Source: Reinekea forsetii (GTDB lineage: Bacteria > Pseudomonadota > Gammaproteobacteria > Pseudomonadales > Natronospirillaceae). Taken from it: a stretch of DNA of 64,000 bases. Within the stretch, counting starts at the first letter, position 1. Every line of letters starts with the position of its first letter. The position numbers were made by a program, and so were the translations under genes. The DNA lies in assembly GCF_018860385.1 (NCBI RefSeq), contig NZ_JAHKPH010000014.1, positions 1-64,000 of the forward strand, given 5' to 3'. The notes beneath the pieces were generated by a model. That model searched no databases and was not told the DNA's origin. It worked only from the letters and a program-made list of their open reading frames with translations. Below are positions 1 through 9,323 of this stretch, piece by piece.

Positions 1-109
1 ATAGAAACCAGCATGGGCGAGGGTGTTAATTTAAAAGTGAATGACTGTTTGAGCGCAGCGAGTTGTTATGAACGGCTTAAATTAATGCCGGAGCGCTAAA
101 GCTGGTTTC
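1..109. repeat. Imperfect nested inverted repeat at the window edge
   Basis: GAAACCAGC at 4-12 is complementary to GCTGGTTTC at 101-109, and inside these TTAATTTAA at 26-34 is complementary to TTAAATTAA at 77-85. The two pairs are almost collinear, so the stretch could fold into one long interrupted stem. No reading frame or known RNA family is recognised. It may be a small non-coding repeat or a miniature element. The rest of 110-207 shows nothing. Confidence 0.4.
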
Positions 110-207
110 GAACCACTCTAGTAAAAGCCTACTCTCGTGAACTTTATTTTTAATCGCGCTTCACTACCCATTGAAACGAGAAAAATAGATGTAAATACCA
201 CAGGCAT

Positions 208-235
208 AAAAAAGCCCAGCATAGCTGGGCTTTTT
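208..235. terminator. Bidirectional rho-independent terminator after rplQ
   Basis: GCCCAGC (214-220) and GCTGGGC (224-230) form a 7-bp GC-rich stem around an ATA loop, flanked by A6 and T5. On the minus strand it lies just after the rplQ stop codon and should end the long ribosomal transcript. It is symmetric, so it can also stop transcription from the left. Confidence 0.9.
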
Positions 236-250
236 CGTTAACTCTGAACT

Positions 251-637
251 TTAGTCTTCGCTTGATTCAGCTTCAACTTCAGGACGGTCAACAAGTTCAA
301 CGATTGCCATTGGTGCACTATCACCAGCGCGGAATCCGCACTTAAGTACACGCAAGTAACCACCAGGACGCTCTTTATAACGAGGACCTAAATCGGTGAA
401 CAATTTACCTACCATTTCTTTCGATTGTGTACGGTCGAAAGCCAAACGACGATTAGCAACTGAGTCATTCTTTGCTAATGTAATTAGAGGCTCTGCAACA
501 CGACGCAATTCTTTCGCCTTAGGCAAGGTCGTTTTAATCACTTCATGCTCAAACAAGCTGTTCGCTAAATTTTGCAACATAGCTTTTCGGTGAGCACTGG
601 TGCGGTTAAAGTGACGACCACTTTTACGATGACGCAT
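251..637 (-). CDS. rplQ: 50S ribosomal protein L17
   Basis: 128 residues against 127 in E. coli, with the typical start [17 protein letters not shown] and the [11 protein letters not shown] segment. L17 is a large-subunit protein near the peptide exit tunnel. It is the last gene of the alpha operon, 36 bases after rpoA, with AAGGAA six bases before the ATG and a strong terminator right after it. The acidic tail after residue 118 is typically variable in this family. Confidence 0.98.
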   Translation of the reverse strand: MRHRKSGRHFNRTSAHRKAMLQNLANSLFEHEVIKTTLPKAKELRRVAEPLITLAKNDSVANRRLAFDRTQSKEMVGKLFTDLGPRYKERPGGYLRVLKCGFRAGDSAPMAIVELVDRPEVEAESSED

Positions 638-673
638 TTCTAAATTCCTTACCAGCCAGAAGACAGGCCCCGC

Positions 674-1675
674 TTACGCGAGAACCTTGTCATCATTCTT
701 TAAACTTGCAGGTGGCCATGCTTCTAGAACCATGCCTAGAGACAGACCTTTGGATGCAAGAACGTCTTTAATTTCAGTTAAAGATTTCTTACCCAAGTTC
801 GGTGTTTTTAACAGTTCAACTTCTGTACGTTGAATCAGATCGCCAATGTAGTAGATGTTCTCTGCTTTTAGGCAGTTAGCACTACGAACTGTTAGCTCTA
901 GATCATCAACAGGGCGCAACAAGATAGGATCGATCTTATCTTCTTCTTTCTCTTGTACCGCTTCTGCTTGGTGATCTAAATCGACAAACGCAGCAACTTG
1001 TTGCTGTAAGATCGTTGCAGAACGACGAATCGCTTCTTCAGGATCTAATGTGCCGTTTGTTTCTAATTCAATAACCAGCTTGTCAAGGTCTGTACGTTGC
1101 TCAACACGCGCACTTTCTACGGCGTAAGCTACACGAACGACTGGGCTGTATGTCGCATCCAATTGCAAGCGACCAATCGGTTTACTCTCGTCTTCTTCGC
1201 TGCTGCGGGCTTCTGCTGGTACGTAACCGCGACCAACAGTAACTTTCAGAGTCATGCTGACGTCTGCGCTGCTGCCCAAGTGAGCAATCACATGGTCAGG
1301 GTTAGCGACTTCAACACCATGATCAAGCTGAATATCTCCAGCGGTCAAAGTGCCTGCACCTGCTTTTTTCAAAGTAAGTGTGCACTCATCTCTTTCATGT
1401 AATTTAACAGCCACATCTTTCAGGTTGAGCAAGATTTCTTGCACATCTTCCTGAACACCTTCGATTGTGCTGTATTCATGTAATACACCGTCGATTTCTA
1501 CTTCGGTGATAGCCGCGCCTGGCATAGACGACAACAGAATACGACGCAACGCATTACCTAAGGTATGGCCGAAACCACGCTCTAATGGTTCAAGCGTAAT
1601 TTTAGCGCGATTTGCGTTGATTTCCTGCACATCGATGTGACGTGGTGTCAAAAACTCGTTGGCTGAACGCTGCAT
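674..1675 (-). CDS. rpoA: DNA-directed RNA polymerase alpha subunit
   Basis: 333 residues (E. coli 329). The N-terminal dimerisation/assembly domain (about 1-235) carries the [15 protein letters not shown] segment. A charged linker follows, then the C-terminal domain (about 250-325) with [12 protein letters not shown], the region of the 265 determinant that contacts UP elements and activators, and the helix-hairpin-helix segment [13 protein letters not shown]. Alpha scaffolds assembly of RNA polymerase. It sits between rpsD and rplQ as in other gammaproteobacteria, with AGGGG five bases before the ATG. Confidence 0.98.
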   Translation of the reverse strand: MQRSANEFLTPRHIDVQEINANRAKITLEPLERGFGHTLGNALRRILLSSMPGAAITEVEIDGVLHEYSTIEGVQEDVQEILLNLKDVAVKLHERDECTLTLKKAGAGTLTAGDIQLDHGVEVANPDHVIAHLGSSADVSMTLKVTVGRGYVPAEARSSEEDESKPIGRLQLDATYSPVVRVAYAVESARVEQRTDLDKLVIELETNGTLDPEEAIRRSATILQQQVAAFVDLDHQAEAVQEKEEDKIDPILLRPVDDLELTVRSANCLKAENIYYIGDLIQRTEVELLKTPNLGKKSLTEIKDVLASKGLSLGMVLEAWPPASLKNDDKVLA

Positions 1676-1698
1676 AGATGCCCCTATTTGCAGTGAGA

Positions 1699-2319
1699 TT
1701 ACTTAGAGTACAATTCTACAATCAAGTTTTCGTTGATATCTTGTGAAAGTTCCGCACGCTCTGGAATAGAGTTGAACTTACCTTCCATTTTCTTGCTATC
1801 AACTTCTAACCAAACAACTGCAGTACGTGATGCATTTACTTCCAAGGCATTCTTGATGCGCAATTGGGTAGTAGACTTTTCACGAACTGAGATTACGTCG
1901 CCTGGTTTAACTTGGTATGACGGAATGTTAACCGTCTGGCCATTCACCAAAATTGCCTTATGTGATACTAACTGGCGCGATTCCGCACGAGTTACACCAA
2001 AGCCCATTCGATAAACAACATTATCTAAACGCTGCTCTAAAAGCTTTAACAAGTTTTCACCTGTTGCGCCTTTAAGGCGAGCGGCTTCTGCGTAGTAGTT
2101 ACGGAATTGCTTTTCTAACACACCGTAAATACGACGAACTTTCTGCTTCTCGCGAAGCTGTACACCGTAGTCAGATAAACGACCACGACGTGCACCATGA
2201 ACTCCAGGAACCGCTTCGAGTTTACACTTTGAATCAAGTGCTCGAACGCCGCTCTTTAGAAAGAGGTCTGTGCCTTCACGACGAGACAGCTTACACTTAG
2301 GACCAATATAACGTGCCAT
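1699..2319 (-). CDS. rpsD: 30S ribosomal protein S4
   Basis: 206 residues, the same length as E. coli S4. The start [20 protein letters not shown] and the S4 RNA-binding domain (about 96-160, [20 protein letters not shown]) are clear. S4 nucleates 30S assembly on 16S rRNA and, in E. coli, represses the alpha operon by binding a pseudoknot before rpsM. A matching pseudoknot is present here at about 3143-3195. AAGGAGA precedes the ATG. Confidence 0.98.
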   Translation of the reverse strand: MARYIGPKCKLSRREGTDLFLKSGVRALDSKCKLEAVPGVHGARRGRLSDYGVQLREKQKVRRIYGVLEKQFRNYYAEAARLKGATGENLLKLLEQRLDNVVYRMGFGVTRAESRQLVSHKAILVNGQTVNIPSYQVKPGDVISVREKSTTQLRIKNALEVNASRTAVVWLEVDSKKMEGKFNSIPERAELSQDINENLIVELYSK

Positions 2320-2337
2320 TGATTTCTGTCTCCTTAA

Positions 2338-2727
2338 TTAAACGCGACGCTTTTTAGGCGGGCGACAACCGTTATGTGGAATCGGTGTTACATCAGTAAT
2401 ATTACTGACGCGATAACCCACCGCGTTTAATGCTCGTACCGCAGACTCACGACCTGGACCTGGACCTTTAACTTCCACGTCTAAATTCTTAAGACCATAT
2501 TCCTGTGCTGCTACACCAGCTCGCTCAGCGGCGATCTGTGCAGCGTAAGGAGTGCTCTTACGTGATCCACGGAAACCGGAGCCACCAGCAGTTGCCCAAC
2601 TCAGGGTATTGCCTTGGCGGTCCGTGATAGTCACGATGGTGTTATTAAAAGAAGCATGGATGTGCGCAATGCCATCCGCTACTTGCTTTTTCACCTTCTT
2701 TCGTGCCTTCGTACCTGGCTTTGCCAT
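2338..2727 (-). CDS. rpsK: 30S ribosomal protein S11
   Basis: 129 residues, the usual length. It contains the conserved [17 protein letters not shown] and the basic C-terminus [12 protein letters not shown]11 lies on the 30S platform and helps shape the E site. It is the second gene of the alpha operon, 35 bases after rpsM, with AGGAA eight bases before the start codon. Confidence 0.98.
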   Translation of the reverse strand: MAKPGTKARKKVKKQVADGIAHIHASFNNTIVTITDRQGNTLSWATAGGSGFRGSRKSTPYAAQIAAERAGVAAQEYGLKNLDVEVKGPGPGRESAVRALNAVGYRVSNITDVTPIPHNGCRPPKKRRV

Positions 2728-2762
2728 CTTCGATTTCCTATGTAAATTAATTCAAATCAAAC

Positions 2763-3119
2763 TTATCGTTTGATAGGCTTCAGAGGACCTTTACGGGTGC
2801 GCGCGTTATTCTTCGTGTTCTGTCCGCGTACGGGCAGATTACGACGATGTCGAATTCCACGGTTACAACCCAAATCCATTAAGCGCTTGATATTCATCTG
2901 AATGTCACGGCGCAAATCACCTTCAACAGTGAATTCTCCGACTGCAGCGCGAATCTCGTCAAGCTTAGCTTCATCGAGACTTGACACTTTGGTCGTTGGT
3001 TCAACACCAACAGACTTACAGATGTCATTAGCACGGGTGCGGCCTATACCAAAGATATAAGTCAGGGAAATCACCGCATGCTTATTGTCAGGTATATTGA
3101 CGCCTGCTATACGGGCCAT
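2763..3119 (-). CDS. rpsM: 30S ribosomal protein S13
   Basis: 118 residues, the normal length. [20 protein letters not shown] and the H2TH-type region [14 protein letters not shown] are typical; the basic tail [15 protein letters not shown] reaches the P-site tRNA in known structures. It is the first gene of the alpha operon, preceded by a structured leader and an internal promoter. GGAGAAGTTGA before the ATG is the ribosome binding site that the leader fold could control. Confidence 0.98.
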   Translation of the reverse strand: MARIAGVNIPDNKHAVISLTYIFGIGRTRANDICKSVGVEPTTKVSSLDEAKLDEIRAAVGEFTVEGDLRRDIQMNIKRLMDLGCNRGIRHRRNLPVRGQNTKNNARTRKGPLKPIKR

Positions 3120-3142
3120 TCAACTTCTCCGTTAGTAATAAA

Positions 3143-3195
3143 ACTGGGGCAGCGTTAATGCGCCCCAACAAAAACCCCCAGTAATCTGAGGGCGC
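3143..3195 (-). promoter_or_regulatory. Alpha-operon pseudoknot leader (predicted S4 target)
   Basis: On the minus strand GCGCCC (3195-3190) pairs with GGGCGC (3165-3160). The loop between them contains ACTGGGG (3182-3176), which is exactly complementary to CCCCAGT (3149-3143) downstream. This is an H-type pseudoknot ending about 24 bases before the rpsM start codon. In E. coli, S4 binds a nested pseudoknot at this same place to repress translation. The pairing is seen directly; S4 binding is inferred from position. Confidence 0.7.
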
Positions 3196-3198
3196 GAA

Positions 3199-3227
3199 AG
3201 AATAGCGCTAGATTAAACTAAAATCAA
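3199..3227 (-). promoter_or_regulatory. Candidate internal promoter of the alpha operon
   Basis: On the minus strand TTGATT (3227-3222), a 17-base spacer and TATTCT (3204-3199) fit a sigma-70 promoter between rpmJ and rpsM. Initiation a few bases further on would fall near or inside the first strand of the pseudoknot, so read-through transcripts may carry the complete fold and internally started ones only part of it. Confidence 0.5.
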
Positions 3228-3248
3228 GCACTATCCAAATAAACTGAA

Positions 3249-3365
3249 TTACCCTTGACGCTGCTTATGCTTTGGGTCTGTTGCGCAAATTACGCGAACT
3301 GATCCATTGCGACGGATAACCTTGCAGTTTCGGCAGATCTTCTTTACGGATGCACGTACTTTCAT
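3249..3365 (-). CDS. rpmJ: 50S ribosomal protein L36 (zinc-binding form)
   Basis: A 38-codon gene read by hand from the minus strand, beginning [15 protein letters not shown] and ending DPKHKQRQG. Cys11, Cys14, Cys27 and His33 form the zinc ribbon of the C+ type of L36. L36 is the smallest bacterial large-subunit protein. It lies between secY and rpsM, its usual place at the end of the spc operon. TGGAGTTAAGC provides the ribosome binding site. Confidence 0.97.
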   Translation of the reverse strand: MKVRASVKKICRNCKVIRRNGSVRVICATDPKHKQRQG

Positions 3366-3407
3366 GCTTAACTCCATCCAGTTTCCGGCTCTCAAAGAGA
3401 TGCTCGG

Positions 3408-4712
3408 TTATTTCAAATTCGCCTTTTTCATCAATGATGAATACTGATGCGACATGAGATGACTCTGTACTTGCGCCATGAAATCCATGACAACCACCAC
3501 TACGATCAATAACGAAGTTCCACCTAGATAGAACGGTACGTTAGCGGCCATCACTAAACCTTGCGGTAATAGTGAAACAGCAGTGATATACAAAGCCCCA
3601 AAAAATGTTAAACGTGCAGAAACACCATCGATGTATCGAGAGGTTTGCTCACCAGGACGAATCCCAGGAATAAACGCACCGCTACGCTTTAAGTTTTCTG
3701 CAACATCCTTTGGATTAAAGGTAATCGCAGTGTAGAAATAGCAGAAGAAAACCACTGCTAATGCAAACATTACGAGATACAAGGGCTGGTTAGGACCTAG
3801 CAATAACGCTACATCTTGCAACCACTCGAAACCTTCTTTCTGACCGAACCAATTACCAAGTGATGCTGGGAACAGCAAAATACTTGATGCAAAGATCGGC
3901 GGAATCACACCAGCCATATTAACCTTTAAAGGCAAATGACTGCTTTGCGCCTGAAAGACCTTACGGCCTTGCTGACGCTTGGCATAATTAATGGTAATGC
4001 GACGTTGGCCACGTTCGATAAAGACAATAAAAGCAACCACTGCGATAGCAAATAAGCCAATCAACAGTAATGCAATTATGCTCAAGTTACCTAAACGAGC
4101 TGATTCAAAGCTCTGACCAATCGCGCCTGGTAAACCAGCAACAATACCCGCAAAGATCAACAAAGAAATACCGTTTCCGATACCGCGCTCTGTTATCTGC
4201 TCACCCAGCCACATCATAAACATGGTGCCTGTAGTAAACGTAACGACAGCGATAAAGTAGAAGCTGGCGCTCGATTCAAAAGCGATGCCTTGACTTGCTA
4301 GGCCTGCCGAGATCGCGAACGACTGAACTACGGCTAGTGCAAGGGTCAGATACCGGGTGTATTGAGACATCTTGCGACGCCCTGCTTCACCATCTTTCTT
4401 AAGTTGCTCTAACTGAGGGCTTACTACAGTCATCAGCTGCATGATAATAGATGCACTAATATACGGCATAATGCCGAGTGCAAATATACTCATACGCTCC
4501 AATGAACCACCTGAAAACATGTTAATCATGCTTAAGATAGTATCTTGGTTGCGCTCGAACATTGCTGCTAACTGGTCCGGATTAATACCAGGAACTGGGA
4601 TATGGGCACCGATTCGATAAACCAGCAAAGCCAGTAAAACGAAACGGAGGCGAGCCCAAAGCTCGCCCAGACCCTTACCACTCATTCCTGCAGGTAGTCC
4701 TTGTGTGGTCAT
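3408..4712 (-). CDS. secY: Protein translocase subunit SecY
   Basis: 434 residues (E. coli 443), with ten hydrophobic segments expected and seen as alternating apolar stretches. The first segment with [16 protein letters not shown] and the cytoplasmic loop [30 protein letters not shown] are SecY signatures. SecY is the channel of the SecYEG translocon in the inner membrane. It starts six bases after rplO, and GAGGAA inside the 3' end of rplO serves as its ribosome binding site, which suggests translational coupling. Confidence 0.98.
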   Translation of the reverse strand: MTTQGLPAGMSGKGLGELWARLRFVLLALLVYRIGAHIPVPGINPDQLAAMFERNQDTILSMINMFSGGSLERMSIFALGIMPYISASIIMQLMTVVSPQLEQLKKDGEAGRRKMSQYTRYLTLALAVVQSFAISAGLASQGIAFESSASFYFIAVVTFTTGTMFMMWLGEQITERGIGNGISLLIFAGIVAGLPGAIGQSFESARLGNLSIIALLLIGLFAIAVVAFIVFIERGQRRITINYAKRQQGRKVFQAQSSHLPLKVNMAGVIPPIFASSILLFPASLGNWFGQKEGFEWLQDVALLLGPNQPLYLVMFALAVVFFCYFYTAITFNPKDVAENLKRSGAFIPGIRPGEQTSRYIDGVSARLTFFGALYITAVSLLPQGLVMAANVPFYLGGTSLLIVVVVVMDFMAQVQSHLMSHQYSSLMKKANLK

Positions 4713-4718
4713 TAGGGA

Positions 4719-5153
4719 TTATTCCTCTACCTTACCGCCTGCTGCTTCAATTGCTGCTTTCGCACCCTTGGTTACTTTTAAGCCTTTAACTGTAACAGCT
4801 TTAGTAATTTCACCAGAAAGGATTACGCGAGCGCGCTGGATGTTATGGCTGATGACATCGGCCTTAACAAGAGCATCAACTGTAACAACATCGCCTTCAA
4901 TTAACGTCAATTCGTTCAAACGAATCTCTGCAGTCTTACCTGCAAGACGAGAATTAAAACCGAATTTTGGTAAGCGACGCTGTAAAGGCATTTGACCGCC
5001 TTCAAAACCAGCTTTAACTGAACCACCAGAACGTGATTTCAAGCCTTTATGGCCACGTCCACAAGTTTTGCCTAAGCCAGAACCAATTCCACGACCAACA
5101 CGCTTTGGCGCATGAGTAGAACCTTCTGCTGGGCTTAATTTATTCAAATACAT
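4719..5153 (-). CDS. rplO: 50S ribosomal protein L15
   Basis: 144 residues, the same length as E. coli L15, with the start [18 protein letters not shown] and the glycine-rich [17 protein letters not shown] typical of L15. The frame is open five codons further up, but ATG at 5153 is chosen because GAGGGGTAAGCAA lies directly before it and because homologues start M-x-LN. It starts four bases after the rpmD stop codon. L15 is a late-assembling 23S rRNA-binding protein. Confidence 0.96.
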   Translation of the reverse strand: MYLNKLSPAEGSTHAPKRVGRGIGSGLGKTCGRGHKGLKSRSGGSVKAGFEGGQMPLQRRLPKFGFNSRLAGKTAEIRLNELTLIEGDVVTVDALVKADVISHNIQRARVILSGEITKAVTVKGLKVTKGAKAAIEAAGGKVEE

Positions 5154-5157
5154 TTGC

Positions 5158-5343
5158 TTACCCCTCAACCACGCGCACTAAGTAGTGCACTTTGTTGATC
5201 ATACCGCGTACAGCGGGAGTGTCTTCAAGCTCGCGTACCTGATTCATTTTGGTTAGACCCAAACCTTTAACCGATGCACGGTGTTTAGGCTGAGCACCAA
5301 TCGGGCTGCGGAACAATTGAACTTTTACTGTTTTCTTAGCCAT
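5158..5343 (-). CDS. rpmD: 50S ribosomal protein L30
   Basis: 61 residues (E. coli 59), with [25 protein letters not shown], broken here as [16 protein letters not shown], being the conserved region of the small bacterial L30. It is encoded between rpsE and rplO with short spacings as in other spc operons. L30 is a small 23S rRNA-binding protein that many bacteria lack; here it is intact. Confidence 0.97.
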   Translation of the reverse strand: MAKKTVKVQLFRSPIGAQPKHRASVKGLGLTKMNQVRELEDTPAVRGMINKVHYLVRVVEG

Positions 5344-5348
5344 GGTGT

Positions 5349-5858
5349 TTACCCCAGAATCTCGTCTACAGACAGACCACGCTTAGCAGCGATATCTTCA
5401 GGTGAACGCATCATGGACAAACCTTTAACAGTCGCGCGAACGATGTTAGCTGGGTTTGTAGAACCATAACACTTAGCCAAGATGTTGTGTACGCCTGCAA
5501 CTTCAAGAACAGCACGCATAGCGCCGCCTGCAATTACACCAGTACCTTCAGAGGCTGGTTGCATGAACACCTTAGAACCACCATGTCGAGCCGTTACAGC
5601 GTACTGTACCGTGCCGTCTACAATGTTAACTTCAACCATGTTACGACGCGCTGCGTCCATGGCTTTTTGGATTGCGACAGGGACTTCTTTCGCTTTACCG
5701 CGACCGAAACCAACTTTACCTTCGCCATCACCTACTACCGTTAAAGCTGTGAAACCGAAAATACGGCCACCTTTAACTACTTTTGCTACACGGTTGACCT
5801 GTACTAACTTTTCTTGCAGATCGCCGCCAGCTTGAACTTGATCATTATTCGCCATCAT
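5349..5858 (-). CDS. rpsE: 30S ribosomal protein S5
   Basis: 169 residues (E. coli 167). The double-stranded-RNA-like N-terminal domain contains [19 protein letters not shown], followed by [16 protein letters not shown], then the C-terminal domain with [23 protein letters not shown]5 is involved in decoding fidelity and in mRNA entry. Two ATG codons in a row (5858 and 5855) both lie at a workable distance from AAGGTG, so the start is uncertain by one codon. Confidence 0.97.
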   Translation of the reverse strand: MMANNDQVQAGGDLQEKLVQVNRVAKVVKGGRIFGFTALTVVGDGEGKVGFGRGKAKEVPVAIQKAMDAARRNMVEVNIVDGTVQYAVTARHGGSKVFMQPASEGTGVIAGGAMRAVLEVAGVHNILAKCYGSTNPANIVRATVKGLSMMRSPEDIAAKRGLSVDEILG

Positions 5859-5865
5859 TCACACC

Positions 5866-6216
5866 TTAGAATTTCAGGCCGCCTTCACGGGCCGCGTCTG
5901 CCAATGCTTTCATACGACCGTGGTATTTAAAACCAGATCTGTCGAAAGCTACGTTTTCAATACCAGCTTCTTTAGCGCGCTCTGCAATCAGAGTGCCTAC
6001 TTTAGCGGCTGCTTCAATATTACCAGTTGCATCAGAACGCAATGTTTTATCCAAAGTAGAAGCACTTGCTAAAATCTTGCTGCCATCTTCTGAGATAATC
6101 TGCGCATAAATGTGCTGATTCGACCGATTTACGCTTAAGCGATTCGTACACAATTCGCGCATTTTTGCACGACTGCGACGAGCACGGCGTAAACGGGAAA
6201 TTTTCTTTTCGCTCAT
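5866..6216 (-). CDS. rplR: 50S ribosomal protein L18
   Basis: 116 residues (E. coli 117). It contains the basic N-terminus [19 protein letters not shown], the [15 protein letters not shown] strand and the ending [20 protein letters not shown], all typical of L18. L18 binds 5S rRNA and carries it to the 50S subunit together with L5 and L25. It lies between rplF and rpsE in the usual order. Confidence 0.98.
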   Translation of the reverse strand: MSEKKISRLRRARRSRAKMRELCTNRLSVNRSNQHIYAQIISEDGSKILASASTLDKTLRSDATGNIEAAAKVGTLIAERAKEAGIENVAFDRSGFKYHGRMKALADAAREGGLKF

Positions 6217-6227
6217 GACCTATGCCC

Positions 6228-6761
6228 TTACTTTTTCTTAGCTTCTTTACGACGAACGTATTCGTCAGCGTAGCGTACACCCTTGCCTTTATATGGCTCT
6301 GGCGGACGGAATGCACGAATCTCTGCTGCGGCTTGACCAAGCTGTTGCTTGTTCGCGCCTTTCAATACGATTTCCGTATTGCTAGGAGTTTCGGCTGTCA
6401 CACCTTCAGGTAATACGTAATCAACAGGGTGAGAGAAACCCAACGTTAAATTAAGTGTTTTACCTGCTGCTTTCGCACGGTAACCAACACCATTTAAGAT
6501 TAGCTTCTTTTCAAAACCCGCTGAAACACCAACAACCATGTTGCTGACTAACGCGCGCATTGTGCCAGACATTGCACGTGAAATTTTACCACCATCACGT
6601 GCCGCAAAAGTAAGAGTGTCACCTTCTTGCTTAACTTCAACAGAAGGGTGCATCGCTTGCGATAACGTTACTTTTCCGCCGTTAACAGTAATAGATTCAC
6701 TGTCAAGTTTAACTTCAACACCGGCAGGAACCGTTACTGGGGAATTTGCTATTCGAGACAT
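6228..6761 (-). CDS. rplF: 50S ribosomal protein L6
   Basis: 177 residues, as in E. coli. [17 protein letters not shown] and the C-terminal signature [20 protein letters not shown] are diagnostic. L6 has two similar domains and sits near the factor-binding site at the base of the L7/L12 stalk. AAGGAGTG stands eight bases before the ATG. Confidence 0.98.
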   Translation of the reverse strand: MSRIANSPVTVPAGVEVKLDSESITVNGGKVTLSQAMHPSVEVKQEGDTLTFAARDGGKISRAMSGTMRALVSNMVVGVSAGFEKKLILNGVGYRAKAAGKTLNLTLGFSHPVDYVLPEGVTAETPSNTEIVLKGANKQQLGQAAAEIRAFRPPEPYKGKGVRYADEYVRRKEAKKK

Positions 6762-6775
6762 CGCTAGTTCACTCC

Positions 6776-7168
6776 TTAGAAAACTTCACAGATGACTTCA
6801 CCACCAACGCTTGCAGCACGTGCTGCGCGGTCAGTCATGACGCCTTTAGAAGTAGAAATGATCGCGATTCCCAAACCACCAGATACTTTAGGCAAATTAG
6901 TTGCACTGCAGTATTGACGTAAACCAGGGCGGGATACACGCTGAATTGATTCGATAACAGGCTTGCCTTCGAAATACTTAAGCTCGATTGTCATAACTTT
7001 TTTAGCTTCACCTTCAACGGTGTAACCAGCTACGAAACCTTCTGCCTTTAGTACATCTGCAATAGCTGTCTTCTGCTTAGAAGATGGCATTGCAACAGCA
7101 GCATGACCTGATCGCTGTGCATTACGAATACGTGTGAACATATCCGCAAGCGTATCTTGCATACTCAT
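6776..7168 (-). CDS. rpsH: 30S ribosomal protein S8
   Basis: 130 residues, as in E. coli. [18 protein letters not shown] and the C-terminal SNLP-type region with [25 protein letters not shown] are clear. S8 binds helix 21 of 16S rRNA and in E. coli represses the spc operon through a site in rplE mRNA. GAGG is nine bases before the start, directly downstream of the rpsN-rpsH hairpin. Confidence 0.98.
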   Translation of the reverse strand: MSMQDTLADMFTRIRNAQRSGHAAVAMPSSKQKTAIADVLKAEGFVAGYTVEGEAKKVMTIELKYFEGKPVIESIQRVSRPGLRQYCSATNLPKVSGGLGIAIISTSKGVMTDRAARAASVGGEVICEVF

Positions 7169-7192
7169 TAGATATAACCTCTATAATCAGCT

Positions 7193-7236
7193 TAAACGCG
7201 GTAGCCGGGGTGACATACCCCGGCCCAGACCGTTTA
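7193..7236 (-). promoter_or_regulatory. Long intercistronic hairpin between rpsN and rpsH
   Basis: GCCGGGG (7204-7210) pairs with CCCCGGC (7218-7224) around a 7-base loop, and the flanks (about TAAACGCGGT and ACCGTTTA) extend the stem. No T-run follows on the minus strand, so it does not look like a simple terminator. It is the main structured element in the 70-base rpsN-rpsH gap and may protect or pause the transcript before rpsH. Confidence 0.6.
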
Positions 7237-7238
7237 GC

Positions 7239-7544
7239 TTACCAACTTGCTTTTTTAAGACCGGGAATGTTGCCTAACATGGCTTGTTCACGGAGTACGT
7301 TACGAGACAGGCCAAACTTACGGTATACACCGTGTGGTCGACCCGTTACTTGGCAACGGCGCTGCATTCTAACAGGACTTGCGTCTCTTGGCAGCTTTTG
7401 TAGTGCAATTTGTGCTTCCCATACATCTTCAGCTGAAGATTCTGGGTTTTTTATGGTCGCTTTTAGCGCCGCTCGCTTCTCTGCATACTTAGCAACTAGC
7501 TTGGTACGCTTCGCTTCGCGAGCTTTCATACTCTCTTTAGCCAT
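7239..7544 (-). CDS. rpsN: 30S ribosomal protein S14 (zinc-free form)
   Basis: 101 residues, the length of the long, cysteine-free form of S14 (E. coli 101). [20 protein letters not shown] and the C-terminal [19 protein letters not shown] are conserved; the zinc-ribbon cysteines of the short form are absent. S14 lies in the 30S head. It starts 12 bases after rplE. Confidence 0.98.
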   Translation of the reverse strand: MAKESMKAREAKRTKLVAKYAEKRAALKATIKNPESSAEDVWEAQIALQKLPRDASPVRMQRRCQVTGRPHGVYRKFGLSRNVLREQAMLGNIPGLKKASW

Positions 7545-7556
7545 GAACCTATCCCC

Positions 7557-8096
7557 TTAGCTCTTGAACGGGAAGGACAACGCTTTTAATAGAGCGCGGC
7601 CTTCATCATTGGTGTTTGCAGTTGTGGTGATGGTGATATCCATACCGCGTAATTTATCAACCTTGTCATACTCGATTTCAGGGAAGATAATTTGCTCTTT
7701 AACACCCATGCTGTAGTTACCACGACCATCAAATGACTTAGGGTTAATACCCCGGAAGTCACGTACACGAGGCAAAGAAATATCGACTAGGCGGTCCAAA
7801 AAGTCCCACATGCGTTCTTTACGTAAAGTTACCTTTACACCAATTGGCCAACCTTCACGAATTTTGAAGCCAGCAACTGATTTACGTGCATTTGTTACAA
7901 CAACCTTTTGACCAGAAATTGCTTCAAGATCACGCACTGCGTTTTCTATCTGCTTCTTGTCACCGATTGCTTCGCCCACGCCCATGTTAAGGGTGATCTT
8001 TGTGATTCGTGGGACTTCCATAACGTTCTTGTAGCCGAACTCTTTTTGGAGCGCAGACACAACGTCAGATTTGTATAGATCTTTTAGTCTAGACAT
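7557..8096 (-). CDS. rplE: 50S ribosomal protein L5
   Basis: 179 residues, as in E. coli. The segments [39 protein letters not shown] and [18 protein letters not shown] are typical of L5. L5 binds 5S rRNA and contacts S13 at the inter-subunit bridge. AAGGGAT lies before the ATG and the spacing to rplX is 11 bases. Confidence 0.98.
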   Translation of the reverse strand: MSRLKDLYKSDVVSALQKEFGYKNVMEVPRITKITLNMGVGEAIGDKKQIENAVRDLEAISGQKVVVTNARKSVAGFKIREGWPIGVKVTLRKERMWDFLDRLVDISLPRVRDFRGINPKSFDGRGNYSMGVKEQIIFPEIEYDKVDKLRGMDITITTTANTNDEGRALLKALSFPFKS

Positions 8097-8107
8097 AGTT
8101 GTATCCC

Positions 8108-8434
8108 TTATTCACCAATCACTTTTTTCGTGGACTTAAAGATGCGTACTTTCTTACCATCTTCTACTTTGAAGCCAACTCGGTCGCCCTTGTTAGTTTC
8201 TGGGTTGAAGATTGCAACATTAGATACAGCAATAGGCGCTTCCTTCTCAATGATGCCACCTTGGACACCAGCTTGAGGATTAGGCTTTTGGTTTTTCTTG
8301 ACAAGGTTAATGCCAGATACCAAAAACTTATCGCCTTTCTTCTCATCAAAGATCACAGCAGAAATCTTGCCGCGCTTACCTTTGTCTTTACCAGCAATAA
8401 CAATTACGTCATCGCCTTTTATTAGCTTTTGCAT
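8108..8434 (-). CDS. rplX: 50S ribosomal protein L24
   Basis: 108 residues (E. coli 104), with the N-terminal KOW motif region [20 protein letters not shown]24 is an early assembly initiator that binds near the tunnel exit. It has the strongest ribosome binding site of the block (AGGAGGTGGAG before the ATG), which may compensate for the hairpin just upstream. Confidence 0.98.
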   Translation of the reverse strand: MQKLIKGDDVIVIAGKDKGKRGKISAVIFDEKKGDKFLVSGINLVKKNQKPNPQAGVQGGIIEKEAPIAVSNVAIFNPETNKGDRVGFKVEDGKKVRIFKSTKKVIGE

Positions 8435-8464
8435 TTTTTACTCCACCTCCTGCTACCGTCTCAT

Positions 8465-8488
8465 AAAATAAGCCCCGAAGGGGCTTAT
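8465..8488 (-). terminator. Terminator-like hairpin between rplN and rplX
   Basis: On the minus strand the stop codon of rplN is inside a 9-bp stem (ATAAGCCCC at 8488-8480 against GGGGCTTAT at 8476-8468, 3-base loop) followed by TTTTA. This is the shape of an intrinsic terminator within the operon. Genes downstream are essential, so it probably acts as a partial attenuator or RNA-processing signal. In E. coli the S10/spc operon border lies before rplN, not after it. Confidence 0.65.
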
Positions 8489-8853
8489 AGTACTTCCGGC
8501 GCCAGGGAAATGATTTTCATGAATTTTTCAGTACGCAATTCGCGAGTCACAGGCCCGAAAATACGGGTACCGATTGGCGCATTGTTTGCGTTCAGCAGAA
8601 CAGCTGAGTTTACATCAAAACGGATAACAGAGCCATCCGGTCGACGAACACCTTTTTTGGTGCGCACTACTACCGCGTTCATAACTTGACCTTTCTTAAC
8701 TTTACCGCGAGGAATTGCTTCCTTCACAGAAACTTTAATCAAGTCACCGATATGAGCGTAACGGCGGTGTGAGCCACCCAAAACTTTAATACATTGGACG
8801 CGTTTAGCACCGCTGTTGTCAGCTACATCCAATACGGATTCTGTTTGGATCAT
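8485..8853 (-). CDS. rplN: 50S ribosomal protein L14
   Basis: 122 residues (E. coli 123). [20 protein letters not shown] and [13 protein letters not shown] are hallmarks of L14, which contacts the 30S subunit near the elongation-factor site. In E. coli it opens the spc operon. Here only 16 bases separate it from rpsQ and no promoter is visible there, so the S10 and spc operons appear fused. Confidence 0.98.
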   Translation of the reverse strand: MIQTESVLDVADNSGAKRVQCIKVLGGSHRRYAHIGDLIKVSVKEAIPRGKVKKGQVMNAVVVRTKKGVRRPDGSVIRFDVNSAVLLNANNAPIGTRIFGPVTRELRTEKFMKIISLAPEVL

Positions 8854-8869
8854 GGATCAAACTCCCGAA

Positions 8870-9130
8870 TTAAACGCGAACTGCGCGTTCGTCGATACTA
8901 ACCAACCGCCATGTCTTTGTTTTAGACATAGGACGGCACTCTTCAACAGTCACGGTATCGCCTAAGCCACACTCATTCTTTTCATCATGAGCCTGGATCT
9001 TAGTAGAACGCTTAACGTATTTCCCATAAATAGGGTGTTTTACTTTGCGCTCTAGCAATACAGTGATTGTCTTATCAGCTTTATCGCTGACTACGTGACC
9101 AGTTACGGTACGAGCTGTGTTTTCAGACAT
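8870..9130 (-). CDS. rpsQ: 30S ribosomal protein S17
   Basis: 86 residues (E. coli 84), beginning [20 protein letters not shown] and containing [22 protein letters not shown]17 is an OB-fold primary binder of 16S rRNA. The frame is open three codons further up to a GTG, but ATG at 9130 is preferred because AGGTG lies six bases before it and it then follows the rpmC stop without overlap. Confidence 0.97.
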   Translation of the reverse strand: MSENTARTVTGHVVSDKADKTITVLLERKVKHPIYGKYVKRSTKIQAHDEKNECGLGDTVTVEECRPMSKTKTWRLVSIDERAVRV

Positions 9131-9131
9131 A

Positions 9132-9323
9132 TCAAGCACCTGCCTTCTCGTTCAATACAGTTTTCACACGTGCAATGTCCTTGCGGACCTGCCCAAGCAA
9201 ATTCGTCTGGCTCAACTGACCAGTCGTCTTTTGCATGCGATATTTAAATTGATCGCGTAGCAAGTCCAACAGAGTGTTGTTCAGCTCTTCAACAGACTTT
9301 TCACGAAGATCTTTAGTGTTCAT
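9132..9323 (-). CDS. rpmC: 50S ribosomal protein L29
   Basis: 63 residues, as in E. coli. It is an all-helical protein with [21 protein letters not shown] and the [20 protein letters not shown] segment. L29 is near the tunnel exit where trigger factor and SRP dock. The ATG (9323-9321) overlaps the rplP TGA stop by one base (TGATG), implying coupled translation; a GTG one codon upstream is the alternative start. Confidence 0.97.
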   Translation of the reverse strand: MNTKDLREKSVEELNNTLLDLLRDQFKYRMQKTTGQLSQTNLLGQVRKDIARVKTVLNEKAGA

